A program made the translations under genes and the position numbers. A stretch of 39,173 nt of DNA from Chloroflexota bacterium (GTDB taxonomy: Bacteria > Chloroflexota > Limnocylindria > Limnocylindrales > CSP1-4): the NCBI GenBank assembly GCA_015478725.1, contig JADMIG010000023.1:1-39173 (forward strand), in the 5' to 3' direction. The notes below the pieces were generated by a model. The model was not told the DNA's origin and did not search any database. It worked only from the letters and a program-made list of their open reading frames with translations. Positions 25,739-35,183 of this stretch are shown piece by piece. How positions within the stretch are numbered: position 1 is the stretch's first letter; each line of letters begins with the position of its first letter.

Positions 25739-26511
25739 GCTACCCGAACCTGCCGGACAAACACCGCTTCGCCGGGATCGTCGCCCCCGCTGAGATGCTC
25801 GCCCATCGGCGACGCGGCGGCGGCCTCAGGATCGACGACCCGCCGGTCGGGTTCGTGATCTGCCTCCAGCGGGGACTCCCCGAGCGGATGCGATGGCGCG
25901 TCCGGATCCGCCGCCTCGGCCGGCTCATGGGCGACCTGTACGCCGTTCGCGCGACGGGCGGTCGGGTGGGCGTCCTGACCGGGTTCGGCCTCGGAGCGCC
26001 GATCGTCGCCGCCCAGGCCGAGGAGCTCATCGCCCTCGGCGCGACGCGCCTCATCTCGATCGCACTCGCTGGCGGAATCGCCGCGGACCTCGAGCCCGGG
26101 GCGGTCGTCGTCGCGACCTCCGCGATCCGTGACGAAGGGACGTCGCATCACTATCTCGCGCCAGGACGGGTGATCGAGGGCGATCCGGGGCTCACCGAAG
26201 CGCTCGCCGGCGCCCTCGCCCGGCGCGGAGCAACCGTTCGGTCCGGAGCCGTCTGGTCCACCGACGCGCCGTATCGGGAGACCCGCGAGGAGGTGGCGGC
26301 CTACGCGGCAGACGGCGTCCTCGCCGTGGACATGGAGCTCGCCGCGCTCTTCGCGGTAGCCCGATCGCGAGGTGTCCGGGCGGCCGGGGTACTCGTCGTC
26401 GGTGACAGCCTCGCCGAGGGACGCTGGCGGCCGCCGGAGCAGCTCGACGGCATGGAGCGCTCGCTCGAGCGGGCGTATCGGGCGGCCATCGAGGTCCTCG
26501 ATGGCGACTGA
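25735..26511 (+). CDS. Nucleoside phosphorylase family protein (PNP/UDP phosphorylase superfamily)
   Basis: This 258-residue enzyme should split a nucleoside with phosphate. Family landmarks are VGVLTGFGLGAPIVAAQAEE, then the ALAGGIAADLEPGAVVV turn. The base/sugar site segment is IRDEGTSHHYLAPG, and MELAALFAVARSRGVRAAGV supplies the conserved Met-Glu of the ribose site. The N-terminal 45 residues (NLPDKHRFAGIVAPAEMLA) are typical of the uridine-phosphorylase-like branch. A phosphorylase inside a glycan operon is odd. It might act on the product of the radical-SAM enzyme, as HpnG does on adenosylhopane, or recycle 5'-deoxyadenosine or methylthioadenosine; both are inference. The GTG overlaps the flippase stop. 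Confidence 0.85.
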   Translation: MSYPNLPDKHRFAGIVAPAEMLAHRRRGGGLRIDDPPVGFVICLQRGLPERMRWRVRIRRLGRLMGDLYAVRATGGRVGVLTGFGLGAPIVAAQAEELIALGATRLISIALAGGIAADLEPGAVVVATSAIRDEGTSHHYLAPGRVIEGDPGLTEALAGALARRGATVRSGAVWSTDAPYRETREEVAAYAADGVLAVDMELAALFAVARSRGVRAAGVLVVGDSLAEGRWRPPEQLDGMERSLERAYRAAIEVLDGD

Positions 26512-27283
26512 CATCCCGCCCCCGTGGCGGCCGGCGACACCCGTTCCGATCCCCGCCTGGCCCGCGATCTACGACCGGGTCCGCGCACTCGAGGGCCGAC
26601 GCTACCCGGACGCGCTCGTCGCGCGACTCCCGGCGGTCCCGACGGACGATCCGTTCCGCGAGGAGTGGCGGCAGCGGACGGACTCGGCCGACCGCCTCAT
26701 CCGCCATCTCGACCGCCTGGCTCGACCGCTCGTCGTCCTAGAGATCGGCTGCGGGAACGGCTGGCTTGCGGCCCGGATCGCCCGGATCGACGGGAGTCGG
26801 GTCGTCGGCCGCGACGTCAACGCGGCCGAGATCGCGCAGGCCCGTCGGGTCTTCGGCGCGGTCCCGAACCTCTCCTTCGTCGAGGGCGACGCGGTCGCCG
26901 CACCGTCCCCGCTCGAGCGCCCCACCGCGATCGTCCTCGCGAGCGTCATCCAGTACGTCGAGGACGTTCCCTCCCTCCTCCGCCGGCTCGACGGGTGGCT
27001 CGCCTCGGGCGGCGAGATCCACCTCCTCGACAGCCCGCTGTACGGACCGGGGACGGTGGATGAGGCACGGCGCCGGTCGGACGCGTACTACCGGAGCCTC
27101 GGAGTCCCGGCGATGGCGGCGGTCTATCGCCATCACACCCGAGCCGTCTTCGCCGGCCTCAGGGCGGACGTCCTCCACGACCCACGGGCTCTCCGGGTCC
27201 GGCTGGGCCGCCGGCTGGCGCGTCGCCCAACCTCGCCGTTCCCATGGATCCGCATCCGCGGCCTCGACCGTTCGGCTCGATGA
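26501..27283 (+). CDS. SAM-dependent class I methyltransferase (second)
   Basis: This 260-residue protein has motif I VLEIGCGNGWLAARIARI near residue 78, then SRVVGRDVNAAEIAQARRVF, NLSFVEGDAVAA and ASVIQYVEDVPSLLRRLD. These are clear landmarks of a Rossmann methyltransferase. The N terminus is proline-rich and the C terminus basic. The acceptor is unknown, but a sugar or lipid of the glycan pathway is likely from position. It overlaps the phosphorylase gene by 11 bases and the GT4 gene by four (ATGA). Confidence 0.88.
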   Translation: MATDIPPPWRPATPVPIPAWPAIYDRVRALEGRRYPDALVARLPAVPTDDPFREEWRQRTDSADRLIRHLDRLARPLVVLEIGCGNGWLAARIARIDGSRVVGRDVNAAEIAQARRVFGAVPNLSFVEGDAVAAPSPLERPTAIVLASVIQYVEDVPSLLRRLDGWLASGGEIHLLDSPLYGPGTVDEARRRSDAYYRSLGVPAMAAVYRHHTRAVFAGLRADVLHDPRALRVRLGRRLARRPTSPFPWIRIRGLDRSAR

Positions 27284-28464
27284 TCGGCACCCTGCATCCG
27301 GCGGACGAGCCGACGGTCGCGATCGTCCACGACTACTTCACCCAGCGCGGCGGTGCCGAGCGCGTGGCGGAACGCCTGGCCGGCCTCTTCCCCGCCGCGC
27401 CGGTCTATGCCTCCGTCGTCGACGCGGCCGCCCTTCCGCGCTCGCTCGCCGGGGGTCGCGTCCGGACGACCGCCCTCCAGCGCTCGCGTGCGGCGGGTCT
27501 CCCGCTCCGCGCCATCGCTCCGTTCCTTGTCCCGGCCTTCGCTCGGCTCGACCTCGGCGGGCCGGACGTCGTCATCTCGAGCTCTTCGGCATTCGCCCAT
27601 CATGTTCGAACGCCGTCGACCGCGATCCACCTCTGCTACTGCCATACGCCGCCGCGGTTCGTCTGGCGTCCGGACGAGTACTTCCACGGCGAGCCGCTCC
27701 AGCGGCTCGCCCTCCGGCCCGGCCTCGCGGTCGTCAGGCGGCTGGACATCCGCGCCGCCCGGAACGTCGATGTGTACATCGCGAACTCGAGAGCCACGGC
27801 GGCGCGGATCGCCGAGGCCTACGGCCGGCGCGCCATCGTCATCCCGCCGCCGATCGAGACCTGGCGCTTCCGTCCATCCACCGAACGGACCGGCCGATTC
27901 CTCGTCGTCTCCCGCCTTCGTCCCCACAAGCGGATCGACCTCGCGATCGAGGCGGCCGGGAGAACCGGGCTCCCGCTCGACATCGTCGGCGAGGGCCCGG
28001 ACGAGTCGCGCCTCCGGCGGCTGGCCGGGCCGACCGTCCGATTCCTCGGCTGGTTGCCTCCCGCCGAGGTCGCCGACGCGATGGCCCGCTGCACCGGGCT
28101 CGTGGTGCCCGCCGGCGAGGACTTCGGGATGACGATCGCCGAGGTGCAGGCGGCCGGTCGCCCACCGATCGCCTTCGCCGAGGGCGGAGCGCTCGAGATC
28201 GTCCGTGACGGGGTGACCGGGTTCCTCGTCCGGGAGCCGACGGCCGTCGCCGTCGGCGAGGCCATGCTCCGTGCCGGTAGGATCTCGCTCGATCCCGATC
28301 CGCTCGTCCGCTCGGCCCGACGGTTCGACGCCCATCGTTTCGACGCGGCGATCCGCGCGGTCGTCGCCGACGCGATCGAGGCGCGCCGCCCGATGTGTCA
28401 CCAGCCGATCGAGCTCGGATCGACGGCCACCGGGTCGCCGCCGGCCGCTCGTCGGGCATCGTGA
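27280..28464 (+). CDS. GT4-family glycosyltransferase
   Basis: This 394-residue GT-B glycosyltransferase has an N-terminal acceptor domain with VAIVHDYFTQRGGAERVAER and ISSSSAFAHHVRTP. The LCYCHTPPRFVWRPDEYFHG segment is typical of GT4 mannosyl- or rhamnosyltransferase-like proteins. The C-terminal donor domain has RFLVVSRLRPHKRIDLAIEA, FLGWLPPAEVADAMARC and the catalytic EDFGMTIAEVQAAG. It probably adds a sugar to the lipid-linked unit on the cytoplasmic face. The ATG at 27280 overlaps the methyltransferase stop; a frame from 27244 is open but has no such support. Confidence 0.9.
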   Translation: MIGTLHPADEPTVAIVHDYFTQRGGAERVAERLAGLFPAAPVYASVVDAAALPRSLAGGRVRTTALQRSRAAGLPLRAIAPFLVPAFARLDLGGPDVVISSSSAFAHHVRTPSTAIHLCYCHTPPRFVWRPDEYFHGEPLQRLALRPGLAVVRRLDIRAARNVDVYIANSRATAARIAEAYGRRAIVIPPPIETWRFRPSTERTGRFLVVSRLRPHKRIDLAIEAAGRTGLPLDIVGEGPDESRLRRLAGPTVRFLGWLPPAEVADAMARCTGLVVPAGEDFGMTIAEVQAAGRPPIAFAEGGALEIVRDGVTGFLVREPTAVAVGEAMLRAGRISLDPDPLVRSARRFDAHRFDAAIRAVVADAIEARRPMCHQPIELGSTATGSPPAARRAS

Positions 28465-29861
28465 CGGCCGAGTCCCGCGCCCGGGTCGCGGACGCGGTCG
28501 CCCGGATCGCGTTCGGCGCGCTCATCGTCCTCAGTCCGTTCCGGGCGCGGATCGTGCTCCTCGCGCGACCCGATCCGCCCGTCTACGGCGACTTCACCGA
28601 CCTGCTCGTCACCTGGAGCGACCTGGCGCTCGCGCTCGTGCTCGTCGCCTGGCTTGTGAGCCTCGTCGCCCGGCCCCGTCGCATCGCCCTCGGTCCGCGG
28701 TTCCTCGCCTGGCCGGTCGCCGGACTTGTCATCGTCGCCTGGCTCGGCGTGCCGTTCTCGGGCGACCCCGTCGTCGCGGCCGACAACGCGGTCCGCCTCG
28801 TCGCGCTCGTCGCCCTCGCGGCGTTCGTGGTGAACGAGATCACCGACCTCTCGCGGATCCGCCTGCCGCTCATCCTCATGATCGGCTCGCAGGCCGTCGT
28901 GGCGATCGGCCAGTTCGTCGGCCAGCGATCGCTCGGCTTCGGCGGCCTCGGCGAGCACCTCCTTGCGCCGGACCTCGGCGTCAGTGTCGTCACTGCTGCC
29001 GACGGCACGCGCTACCTGCGCGGCTACGGCCTGGCAGATCATCCGAACATCCTCGGTGGACTGCTCGCGGTGGGGCTGCTGCTCCTCATCGGGATCGGAG
29101 CCTCGAGCTCGGGTCGGAGGACGGCTGCGAGCGTCGCTACCGGCGCCGCAGCGGCAGCCGTGGTCGGGATCGGCGTCGCGGCGCTCTTCGTGACTTTCTC
29201 CCGGGCCGCCTGGCTCGGCGCGGCTGTCGGGCTCGCTCTCCTCGTGGCGATGCTCCTGTCGATCGGCGGTCGGATCGCGCTCCGCAGCGTCGGCGCCGCG
29301 GTCCTCGTCGGAGCGGTCGTCGTCGCGCCGTTCATCGGGCCGGCGCTGCCGGTCCTTGCAGCCCGGACCGACCTCGGCCCGCCGATCGCCACCGAGGTCC
29401 GATCGATCGACGAGCGAGCCGCGCTGGCCGAGGCGGCGAACGCCATCTTCATCGCCCACCCGGTCCTCGGGGTCGGGATCGGGACGCTCCCGACAGCGAT
29501 GCGCGCCGCCGACCCGGCCTTCGCCTGGAACTACCAGCCGGCCAGCGTCGTCGTCCTCGACGTCGCGGCCGAGACGGGGCTCTTCGGGGCGCTCTGCTAC
29601 CTTGCGATCCTCGTCGGTCCGTGGCTCGCCCTCGTCCGCCGTCGCGGTCGCTGGACGAGGACCCTTGCCGCGACCTCCGCGGCGCTCGCCGCCATCGAGA
29701 TCGTCGGCCTGTTCGACTACTACCCGTGGACGTACGCCGCGGGGCGGATCTGGACATGGGCGCTCCTCGGACTGTGGGTCGTCGCGTACCGGAGCGCGGG
29801 CACCGTCGCCGAGGCGCGACCCGCCTCCCGACCGATCCAGGCCACCGTTCGTGCTGCCTGA
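28461..29861 (+). CDS. O-antigen ligase / Wzy-like polymerase membrane protein
   Basis: This 466-residue protein has about 10 to 12 hydrophobic segments. It carries the Wzy_C/O-antigen-ligase pattern: RGYGLADHPNILGGLLAVG, then FVTFSRAAWLGAAVGLA, and a periplasmic loop with FIAHPVLGVGIGTLPTAMRA. The C terminus contains GLFDYYPWTY in a late loop, as often seen in these proteins. It would polymerise or ligate exported glycan units outside the membrane. Which of the two it does cannot be read from sequence. The GTG overlaps the GT4 stop (GTGA), and its own end overlaps the next gene by 11 bases. Confidence 0.88.
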   Translation: MTAESRARVADAVARIAFGALIVLSPFRARIVLLARPDPPVYGDFTDLLVTWSDLALALVLVAWLVSLVARPRRIALGPRFLAWPVAGLVIVAWLGVPFSGDPVVAADNAVRLVALVALAAFVVNEITDLSRIRLPLILMIGSQAVVAIGQFVGQRSLGFGGLGEHLLAPDLGVSVVTAADGTRYLRGYGLADHPNILGGLLAVGLLLLIGIGASSSGRRTAASVATGAAAAAVVGIGVAALFVTFSRAAWLGAAVGLALLVAMLLSIGGRIALRSVGAAVLVGAVVVAPFIGPALPVLAARTDLGPPIATEVRSIDERAALAEAANAIFIAHPVLGVGIGTLPTAMRAADPAFAWNYQPASVVVLDVAAETGLFGALCYLAILVGPWLALVRRRGRWTRTLAATSAALAAIEIVGLFDYYPWTYAAGRIWTWALLGLWVVAYRSAGTVAEARPASRPIQATVRAA

Positions 29862-31350
29862 GATCCTCTTCGTGCCGGTCCTCGCGGCGTATCTCGCGAT
29901 CCTCGTCGCGCTGTTCGCCCATGGCCTCAACTTCCTGTACCTCGCGAAGACGGCGATACAGACCTCTGCGGCCCGCCCGCCCGCCGTCACCCCGGAGACG
30001 TGGCCGCTGGTGACCGTCCAGCTCCCCGTCTACAACGAGCTGTATGTCGCGGAGCGGCTCATCGATGCGGTCGCCGCGCTGTCCTACCCGCGAGGGCGAC
30101 TCGAGGTCCAGGTCCTCGACGACTCGACCGACGAGACGGCGACGCTCGTGGCCGCCGCGGTCCGCCGCTGGCGCCTCCGCGGGCTCGACATCCATCACGT
30201 CCGCCGCGAGCGGCGCACCGGGTACAAGGCCGGCGCGCTCGCTGCCGGACTCCGCCTCGCGACCGGGGAGCTCATCGCGATTTTCGACGCTGACTTCGTC
30301 CCGGGGCCCGACTTCCTCGTCTCGACCGTCGCGGTCCTCTGCGCCGACCCCGGACTCGCATTCGTCCAGGCGCGCTGGGGACACACGAACCGCGAGTACT
30401 CGCTCCTCACCCGCCTCCAGGCACTCGCCATCGACGGCCATTTCGCGGTGGAGCAGGCGGGCCGCTGGGCCGGAGGCCAGTGGTTCAACTTCAACGGGAC
30501 GGCAGGCGTGTGGCGACGCGCCGCCCTCGAGGACGCAGGCGGCTGGGAGACGGACACCCTCACGGAGGATCTCGACATCTCGTATCGCGCGTTCCTCGCC
30601 GGCTGGCGGGCTGCGTATGTGCGGGCCGTCGAGGCGCCAGCCGAACTGCCCGTGAGCTTCAACGCCTATCGCCGCCAGCAGCACCGCTGGGCGCGCGGGA
30701 GCTTCGAATGTGCGCTCAAGCACCTGCCGGCGATCTGGCACGGTCCGGCGCCGCTCGGCCGGAAGGTCTCGGCGACCCTCCACCTCACCGGCTACTCGAT
30801 CCACCTCCTCCTCCTCGCGCTCTCGCTCCTCTACCCGCTCCTTCTCATCGTCTCGGTCCGCCATCCAGTCGTCTTCTCGCTGTTCGGGATCATGAGCGTC
30901 TTCAACCTCACGACCCTCGCTCCGACCCTCCTCTTCACCATCGGCCAGCGCCAGCTCGGCCGCCGCTGGATCGCCGAGATCCCGACGATTCTCCTCCTCA
31001 GCGCCCTCGGCGCGGGGATGATGGTGAACACCGCGCGGGCCGCCTGGCAGGCGCTCGGCGGTCGGCCTGCCGCATTCGAACGGACGCCGAAATTCGGCGT
31101 CCGGCGGCGGCACGAGGATTGGCGACGACTCCGCTACCAGCTGGGGGTCGACCGCATCGTCGTCCTCGAGGTCGCGCTCGTGGCGCTCAACCTCGCCACC
31201 TGCCGCGCAGCGCTCGAGCACGGGTCGTGGGCGATCGCGCTGTACACGGCGATCTTTGCCGGCGGTCTCGGCGCGGCTGTCGCCCTGACGATCGGGCAGA
31301 CCTTGCGGAGCACCTGGGCCGCTCGCAGCGCGAGCGCCGCCCGAGCCTAG
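29851..31350 (+). CDS. Processive GT2-family glycosyltransferase (cellulose-synthase/CslA-like)
   Basis: This 499-residue integral membrane enzyme has one N-terminal membrane segment, a cytoplasmic GT-A domain and about four C-terminal segments. Catalytic landmarks are LPVYNELYVAERLIDAV, QVLDDSTDET (near residue 88), FDADFVPGPDF (near 145), LTEDLDISYRA (near 240) and YRRQQHRWARG, the QxxRW motif of processive synthases (near 275). The closest described relatives by pattern are glucomannan/beta-mannan synthase-like GT2 proteins; no PilZ domain is present. The GTG at 29851 is inside the previous gene's end. The TAG stop overlaps the dnaE stop codon on the other strand within one CTAG. Confidence 0.92.
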   Translation: MLPEILFVPVLAAYLAILVALFAHGLNFLYLAKTAIQTSAARPPAVTPETWPLVTVQLPVYNELYVAERLIDAVAALSYPRGRLEVQVLDDSTDETATLVAAAVRRWRLRGLDIHHVRRERRTGYKAGALAAGLRLATGELIAIFDADFVPGPDFLVSTVAVLCADPGLAFVQARWGHTNREYSLLTRLQALAIDGHFAVEQAGRWAGGQWFNFNGTAGVWRRAALEDAGGWETDTLTEDLDISYRAFLAGWRAAYVRAVEAPAELPVSFNAYRRQQHRWARGSFECALKHLPAIWHGPAPLGRKVSATLHLTGYSIHLLLLALSLLYPLLLIVSVRHPVVFSLFGIMSVFNLTTLAPTLLFTIGQRQLGRRWIAEIPTILLLSALGAGMMVNTARAAWQALGGRPAAFERTPKFGVRRRHEDWRRLRYQLGVDRIVVLEVALVALNLATCRAALEHGSWAIALYTAIFAGGLGAAVALTIGQTLRSTWAARSASAARA

Positions 31351-34300
31351 GCGAGGCTGAGCTCGACGACACCGTCGCCGAGCCGGCGGTCGAGCTCGGC
31401 GAGAAGCTCGGCGTCGTAGGCGACCCGCGTCCGGAGCTCCATCGGGAGCGCCGTCCTGCCGCCACCCTGAGGGAGGTGGAGGACGACCGGCGTGCCGCCG
31501 GGCCGCGCCCGCAGCAGCGCCCGCACCTCCTCCATCGCGCCGACGAGCCGATCCGTCCCGGCCGCCTGGCGAAACCGAACGTGGAGGATCCCGCCGGGCC
31601 GTGCGTCCACCGGGCGCGTCGGCGCGGTGTTCGCCGCGAGGGCCCGGTCGCGGGCCTCGTCGGGCAGCGGCGGCTCGTCGTCGCGATCGCCCCCGACGAC
31701 GGCGAGATCCTCGGGCTCGCTGTATGTGGGAACGGACGGTCCGGGCTCGAACGCCGACGGCACGGGCGCAGCCTCCGCTCGTGCCTCCGGTCGGAGGGGC
31801 GAGACACGCGACACGCCCGGACTGATCCCCGACCCGGACGACGCATCCGCGGCCACCGGTCGAGGCCCGGATCCGTTGCCGCGCTCCGGCGTCCGCCGCC
31901 CGTTCGCGCCGTCCCTCACCTCACTCGATCGGCGTCCCGGGCCTCGACTCCGCTCGCCGGCCGCGACCTGCCGGGCGAACGCGTCGGGCCCCGCCACGAC
32001 GGCCAGGTCCCAATCCACGACGAGGTCGGCGAGCAGGCTCACCTCCTCGCCGCGGTGGTCGATCCTCCCGGCGACGAGGAGGATCGCACCCTCCGACCAG
32101 GACCGCGCGGTCTCCTCCCACGTCCTGGGGAAGACGACGATCTCGATCGACCCCTGGACGTCCTCCAGGGAGACGATCGCCATCGTCGCCTTCGCCTTCG
32201 TCACGACCATCCGGATCCCGGTGACGATGCCGCCGACGACGATGCGCTGCCCGTCGAGCGTCTCGTCCCGCAGGTCGCCGGAGTACGCGGTCGCGAATCG
32301 ACCGACCGCCTCGGCAACCTCGCCCATCGGGTGCTCGGAGAGATAGAGGCCGAGGAGCTCCTTCTCCCAGCGGAGCCGTTCGCGGATCGGCGTCTCGGCG
32401 GTCCTCGGGAGCGCCGCCTCGAGCGTCGCCGCATCCGCCGCCCCAAGCTCGAAGAGCGACGTCTGGCCGGTAGCCCGATCGTGCTGGGTCGCCTGGGCCG
32501 CCGCCACCGCGTCGTCGAGGCCGAGGAGGATCTGGGCCGGATGGCCGAACGAGGCGAGCGCACCGACTTTGGCGAGCGACTCGAGGACCTTGCGGTTGGC
32601 GAGCCGAAGATCGATCCGCGTGCAGAGGTCCGTCAGCGATCGGAACGGTCCGCCGGCCTCCCGTGCCGCCACGATCGACTCGATGGCGCCCTGACCGACG
32701 TTCTTCACGGCGAGGAGACCGAACCGGATCCCGGCACTCTCCACGGTGAACTCGAGGTCCGACCGATGGATGTCTGGCACGCGCACCTCGATGCCGAGCC
32801 GACGGCACTCGGCGATCGCCGCCGCGACTTTCTCCTCGTTGGAGCGGACCGCGGTCAGGACGCTCGTCATGTACTCGACCGTGAAGTTCGCCTTGAGGTA
32901 GGCCGTCTGGTAGGCGATGAGCCCGTAGCACGTCGCGTGCGCCTTGTTGAAGCCGTACCGCTCGAACGGCTCGAAGGCGGTGAAGACCGCGTCGATCGTC
33001 GCCGGGCTCACGCCGCGCTCCCCTGCCTGGCGGACGAACCGCTCGCGCATCGATCGGAGGACCGTCGACTTCTTCTTGCGGATCGCGTAGCCGAGCGTGT
33101 CGGCCTCCGGGCCGGAGAAGCCGCCGAGGGCGACCGCCGCGGCCATGATGTCCTCCTGGTAGACGAAGATCCCGTACGTCTTCGCGAGGTACGGCTCGAG
33201 GAGCGGATGGAGATACGTCACCGGCTCCTGGCCGTGCTTGCGCCGGATGTAGGCGGGGATATTGTCCATCGGGCCCGGCCGGTAGAGCGCCACCATCGCT
33301 GCCAGGTCGTAGACCGACGTCGGTCGCAGCTCACGGATGTAGCGCCGCATGCCCGCCGACTCGAGTTGGAAGATGCCCGTCGTCTCGCCGGAGGCGAGGA
33401 GGTCGAAGGTCTTCCCGTCGTCGAGCGGGATGTGGTCGAGGTCGATGGCGACCCCTCGCTCGGCCCGGATGAGCTCGACGGCCTGGCGGAGGATCGTGAG
33501 GTTCGAGAGACCGAGGAAGTCGAACTTGAGCAGTCCGAGGGATTCGACGCCGTGCATCTCGTACTGGGTCATGAGCCCGTCGGAGTTCGTCGCCTTCTGC
33601 AATGGCATGAGCTCGGTGAGCGGCTCGCGACTGATGACCACGCCGGCGGCGTGGGTCGAGGCGTTGCGGGCGACGCCCTCCAGCTGCTGCGCGAGGTCGA
33701 CGAGCCGGCCCACCTGCGGATCGGCATCGACGAGTTCGCGGAAGACGGGTGCCGACTCGAGCGCATCTGCAAGCCGGATGCCGAGCTGGTTGGGGACGGC
33801 CTTGGCGATCCGGTCGACCTCGCCGTAGCTCATCCCGAGGACGCGACCGACGTCGCGGATCGCCGCCCTGGCGAGCATCGTCCCGAACGTGATGATCTGG
33901 GCGACGTGATCCTGGCCGTATTTTCGCCCGACGTAGGCGATGACCTCCTCGCGGCGGCCGTCCTCGAAGTCGACGTCGATGTCCGGCATCGTCACCCGGT
34001 CCGGGTTGAGGAATCGCTCGAACGGCAGCTGGTAGAGGATCGGATCGACCGGCGTGATGCCGAGGGTGTAGGTGACGATCGAGCCCGGCGCACTCCCGCG
34101 GCAGGTCGTCTGGATCCCCTCGTCGCGGGCGAACCGGATGAAGTCGGCCACGATGAGGAAGTAGCCCGCGTAGCCCATCTTCAGGATGACGTCGAGCTCG
34201 TAGTCGAGCCGGGCCTGGAGCTCCGGCGTCACCGCTTCGTAGCGTCGCGCAAGGCCCCGCTGGCACTCGGCGCGCAGCCATGTCTCCGCGCTCTCGCCAT

Positions 34301-35183
34301 CGGGGACCGGGAAATGGGGGATGCGCAGCTGCCCGAGCGGCAGCTCAAGGTTGGTCATCTCGGCGATGCGCCGGGTGTTGAGGAGCGCCTCCCGCTGGTC
34401 GGGGAACAGCGCCGCCATCCGGGCAGCCGACTTGAGCCAGAAATCGTTCGTCTCGAACTTCATCCGGCCCGGCGAATCGAGGTTGTTGCCGGTGCCCACG
34501 CACAGGAGGACGTCGTGGGCCTCGTGCTGCTGCTCACGAACGTAGTGCAGGTCGTTGGTCACGACCAGCGGCAGGCCTGCCTCCGGTGCGAGCCGGAGGA
34601 GCTGCTCGTTGAGGCGCCGCTGCTCCGCGAGGCCGTGGTCCTGGAGCTCGAGGTAGAAATTGTCCTTGCCGAAGATGTCGCCGTACTCGCCGGCCAGCGT
34701 GCGAGCGGACTCCCAGTCGTCGACCTCGAGGGAGCGGGCGATCTCGCCGTTGAGACAGGCCGAGAGCCCGATCAGGCCCTCGCTGTACCTCGCGAGATGC
34801 TCCCGGTCGATCCGGGGCTTGTAGTAGTAGCCGTCGATGTGCGCGTCCGTGATGAGCCGGCAGAGGTTGCGGTAGCCCGTCAGGTCCTTCGCGAGGAGGA
34901 TGAGATGGAACGGCTGGGCATCGGCCTTGCCTTCCTTGTCGCGCATCCCCCGCCGGGCGACGTAGGCCTCCACCCCGATGATCGGCTTGATGCCCCTGGC
35001 CACGGCCGCCTGATGGAAGGCCACCGCCCCATAGAGGGCACCGTGATCGGTCAGCGCGATCGAATCCATCCCGTGCGCGGCCGCCGCATCCACGATGTCG
35101 CCGATCCGACCGAGCCCGTCGAGCAGGCTGAATTCCGAATGGACGTGGAGGTGCGTGAAGTCGTTCGGGGCGATGGTCGTCAC
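31347..35183 (-). CDS. dnaE: DNA polymerase III alpha subunit
   Basis: This 1278-residue protein is the replicative polymerase. The PHP domain opens with DFTHLHVHSEFSLLDG (residues 9-24) and keeps the HxH pair and TDHGALYG. The catalytic aspartates are in PDIDVDFEDGRREEV (Asp401, Asp403), and the third lies in LLKFDFLGLSNLTIL. The OB-fold (about residues 975-1045) contains VVGGIVTGIRMVVTKAK and VQGSIEIVVFPRTW. A low-complexity linker of about 100 residues leads to a small C-terminal domain (HVRFRQAAGTDRLVGAMEEV). The start is GTG 35183 with no Shine-Dalgarno sequence. A TACCAT hexamer nine bases upstream suggests (near-)leaderless transcription. The promoter and first codons are repeated three times further upstream. 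Confidence 0.97.
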   Translation of the reverse strand: MTTIAPNDFTHLHVHSEFSLLDGLGRIGDIVDAAAAHGMDSIALTDHGALYGAVAFHQAAVARGIKPIIGVEAYVARRGMRDKEGKADAQPFHLILLAKDLTGYRNLCRLITDAHIDGYYYKPRIDREHLARYSEGLIGLSACLNGEIARSLEVDDWESARTLAGEYGDIFGKDNFYLELQDHGLAEQRRLNEQLLRLAPEAGLPLVVTNDLHYVREQQHEAHDVLLCVGTGNNLDSPGRMKFETNDFWLKSAARMAALFPDQREALLNTRRIAEMTNLELPLGQLRIPHFPVPDGESAETWLRAECQRGLARRYEAVTPELQARLDYELDVILKMGYAGYFLIVADFIRFARDEGIQTTCRGSAPGSIVTYTLGITPVDPILYQLPFERFLNPDRVTMPDIDVDFEDGRREEVIAYVGRKYGQDHVAQIITFGTMLARAAIRDVGRVLGMSYGEVDRIAKAVPNQLGIRLADALESAPVFRELVDADPQVGRLVDLAQQLEGVARNASTHAAGVVISREPLTELMPLQKATNSDGLMTQYEMHGVESLGLLKFDFLGLSNLTILRQAVELIRAERGVAIDLDHIPLDDGKTFDLLASGETTGIFQLESAGMRRYIRELRPTSVYDLAAMVALYRPGPMDNIPAYIRRKHGQEPVTYLHPLLEPYLAKTYGIFVYQEDIMAAAVALGGFSGPEADTLGYAIRKKKSTVLRSMRERFVRQAGERGVSPATIDAVFTAFEPFERYGFNKAHATCYGLIAYQTAYLKANFTVEYMTSVLTAVRSNEEKVAAAIAECRRLGIEVRVPDIHRSDLEFTVESAGIRFGLLAVKNVGQGAIESIVAAREAGGPFRSLTDLCTRIDLRLANRKVLESLAKVGALASFGHPAQILLGLDDAVAAAQATQHDRATGQTSLFELGAADAATLEAALPRTAETPIRERLRWEKELLGLYLSEHPMGEVAEAVGRFATAYSGDLRDETLDGQRIVVGGIVTGIRMVVTKAKATMAIVSLEDVQGSIEIVVFPRTWEETARSWSEGAILLVAGRIDHRGEEVSLLADLVVDWDLAVVAGPDAFARQVAAGERSRGPGRRSSEVRDGANGRRTPERGNGSGPRPVAADASSGSGISPGVSRVSPLRPEARAEAAPVPSAFEPGPSVPTYSEPEDLAVVGGDRDDEPPLPDEARDRALAANTAPTRPVDARPGGILHVRFRQAAGTDRLVGAMEEVRALLRARPGGTPVVLHLPQGGGRTALPMELRTRVAYDAELLAELDRRLGDGVVELSLA

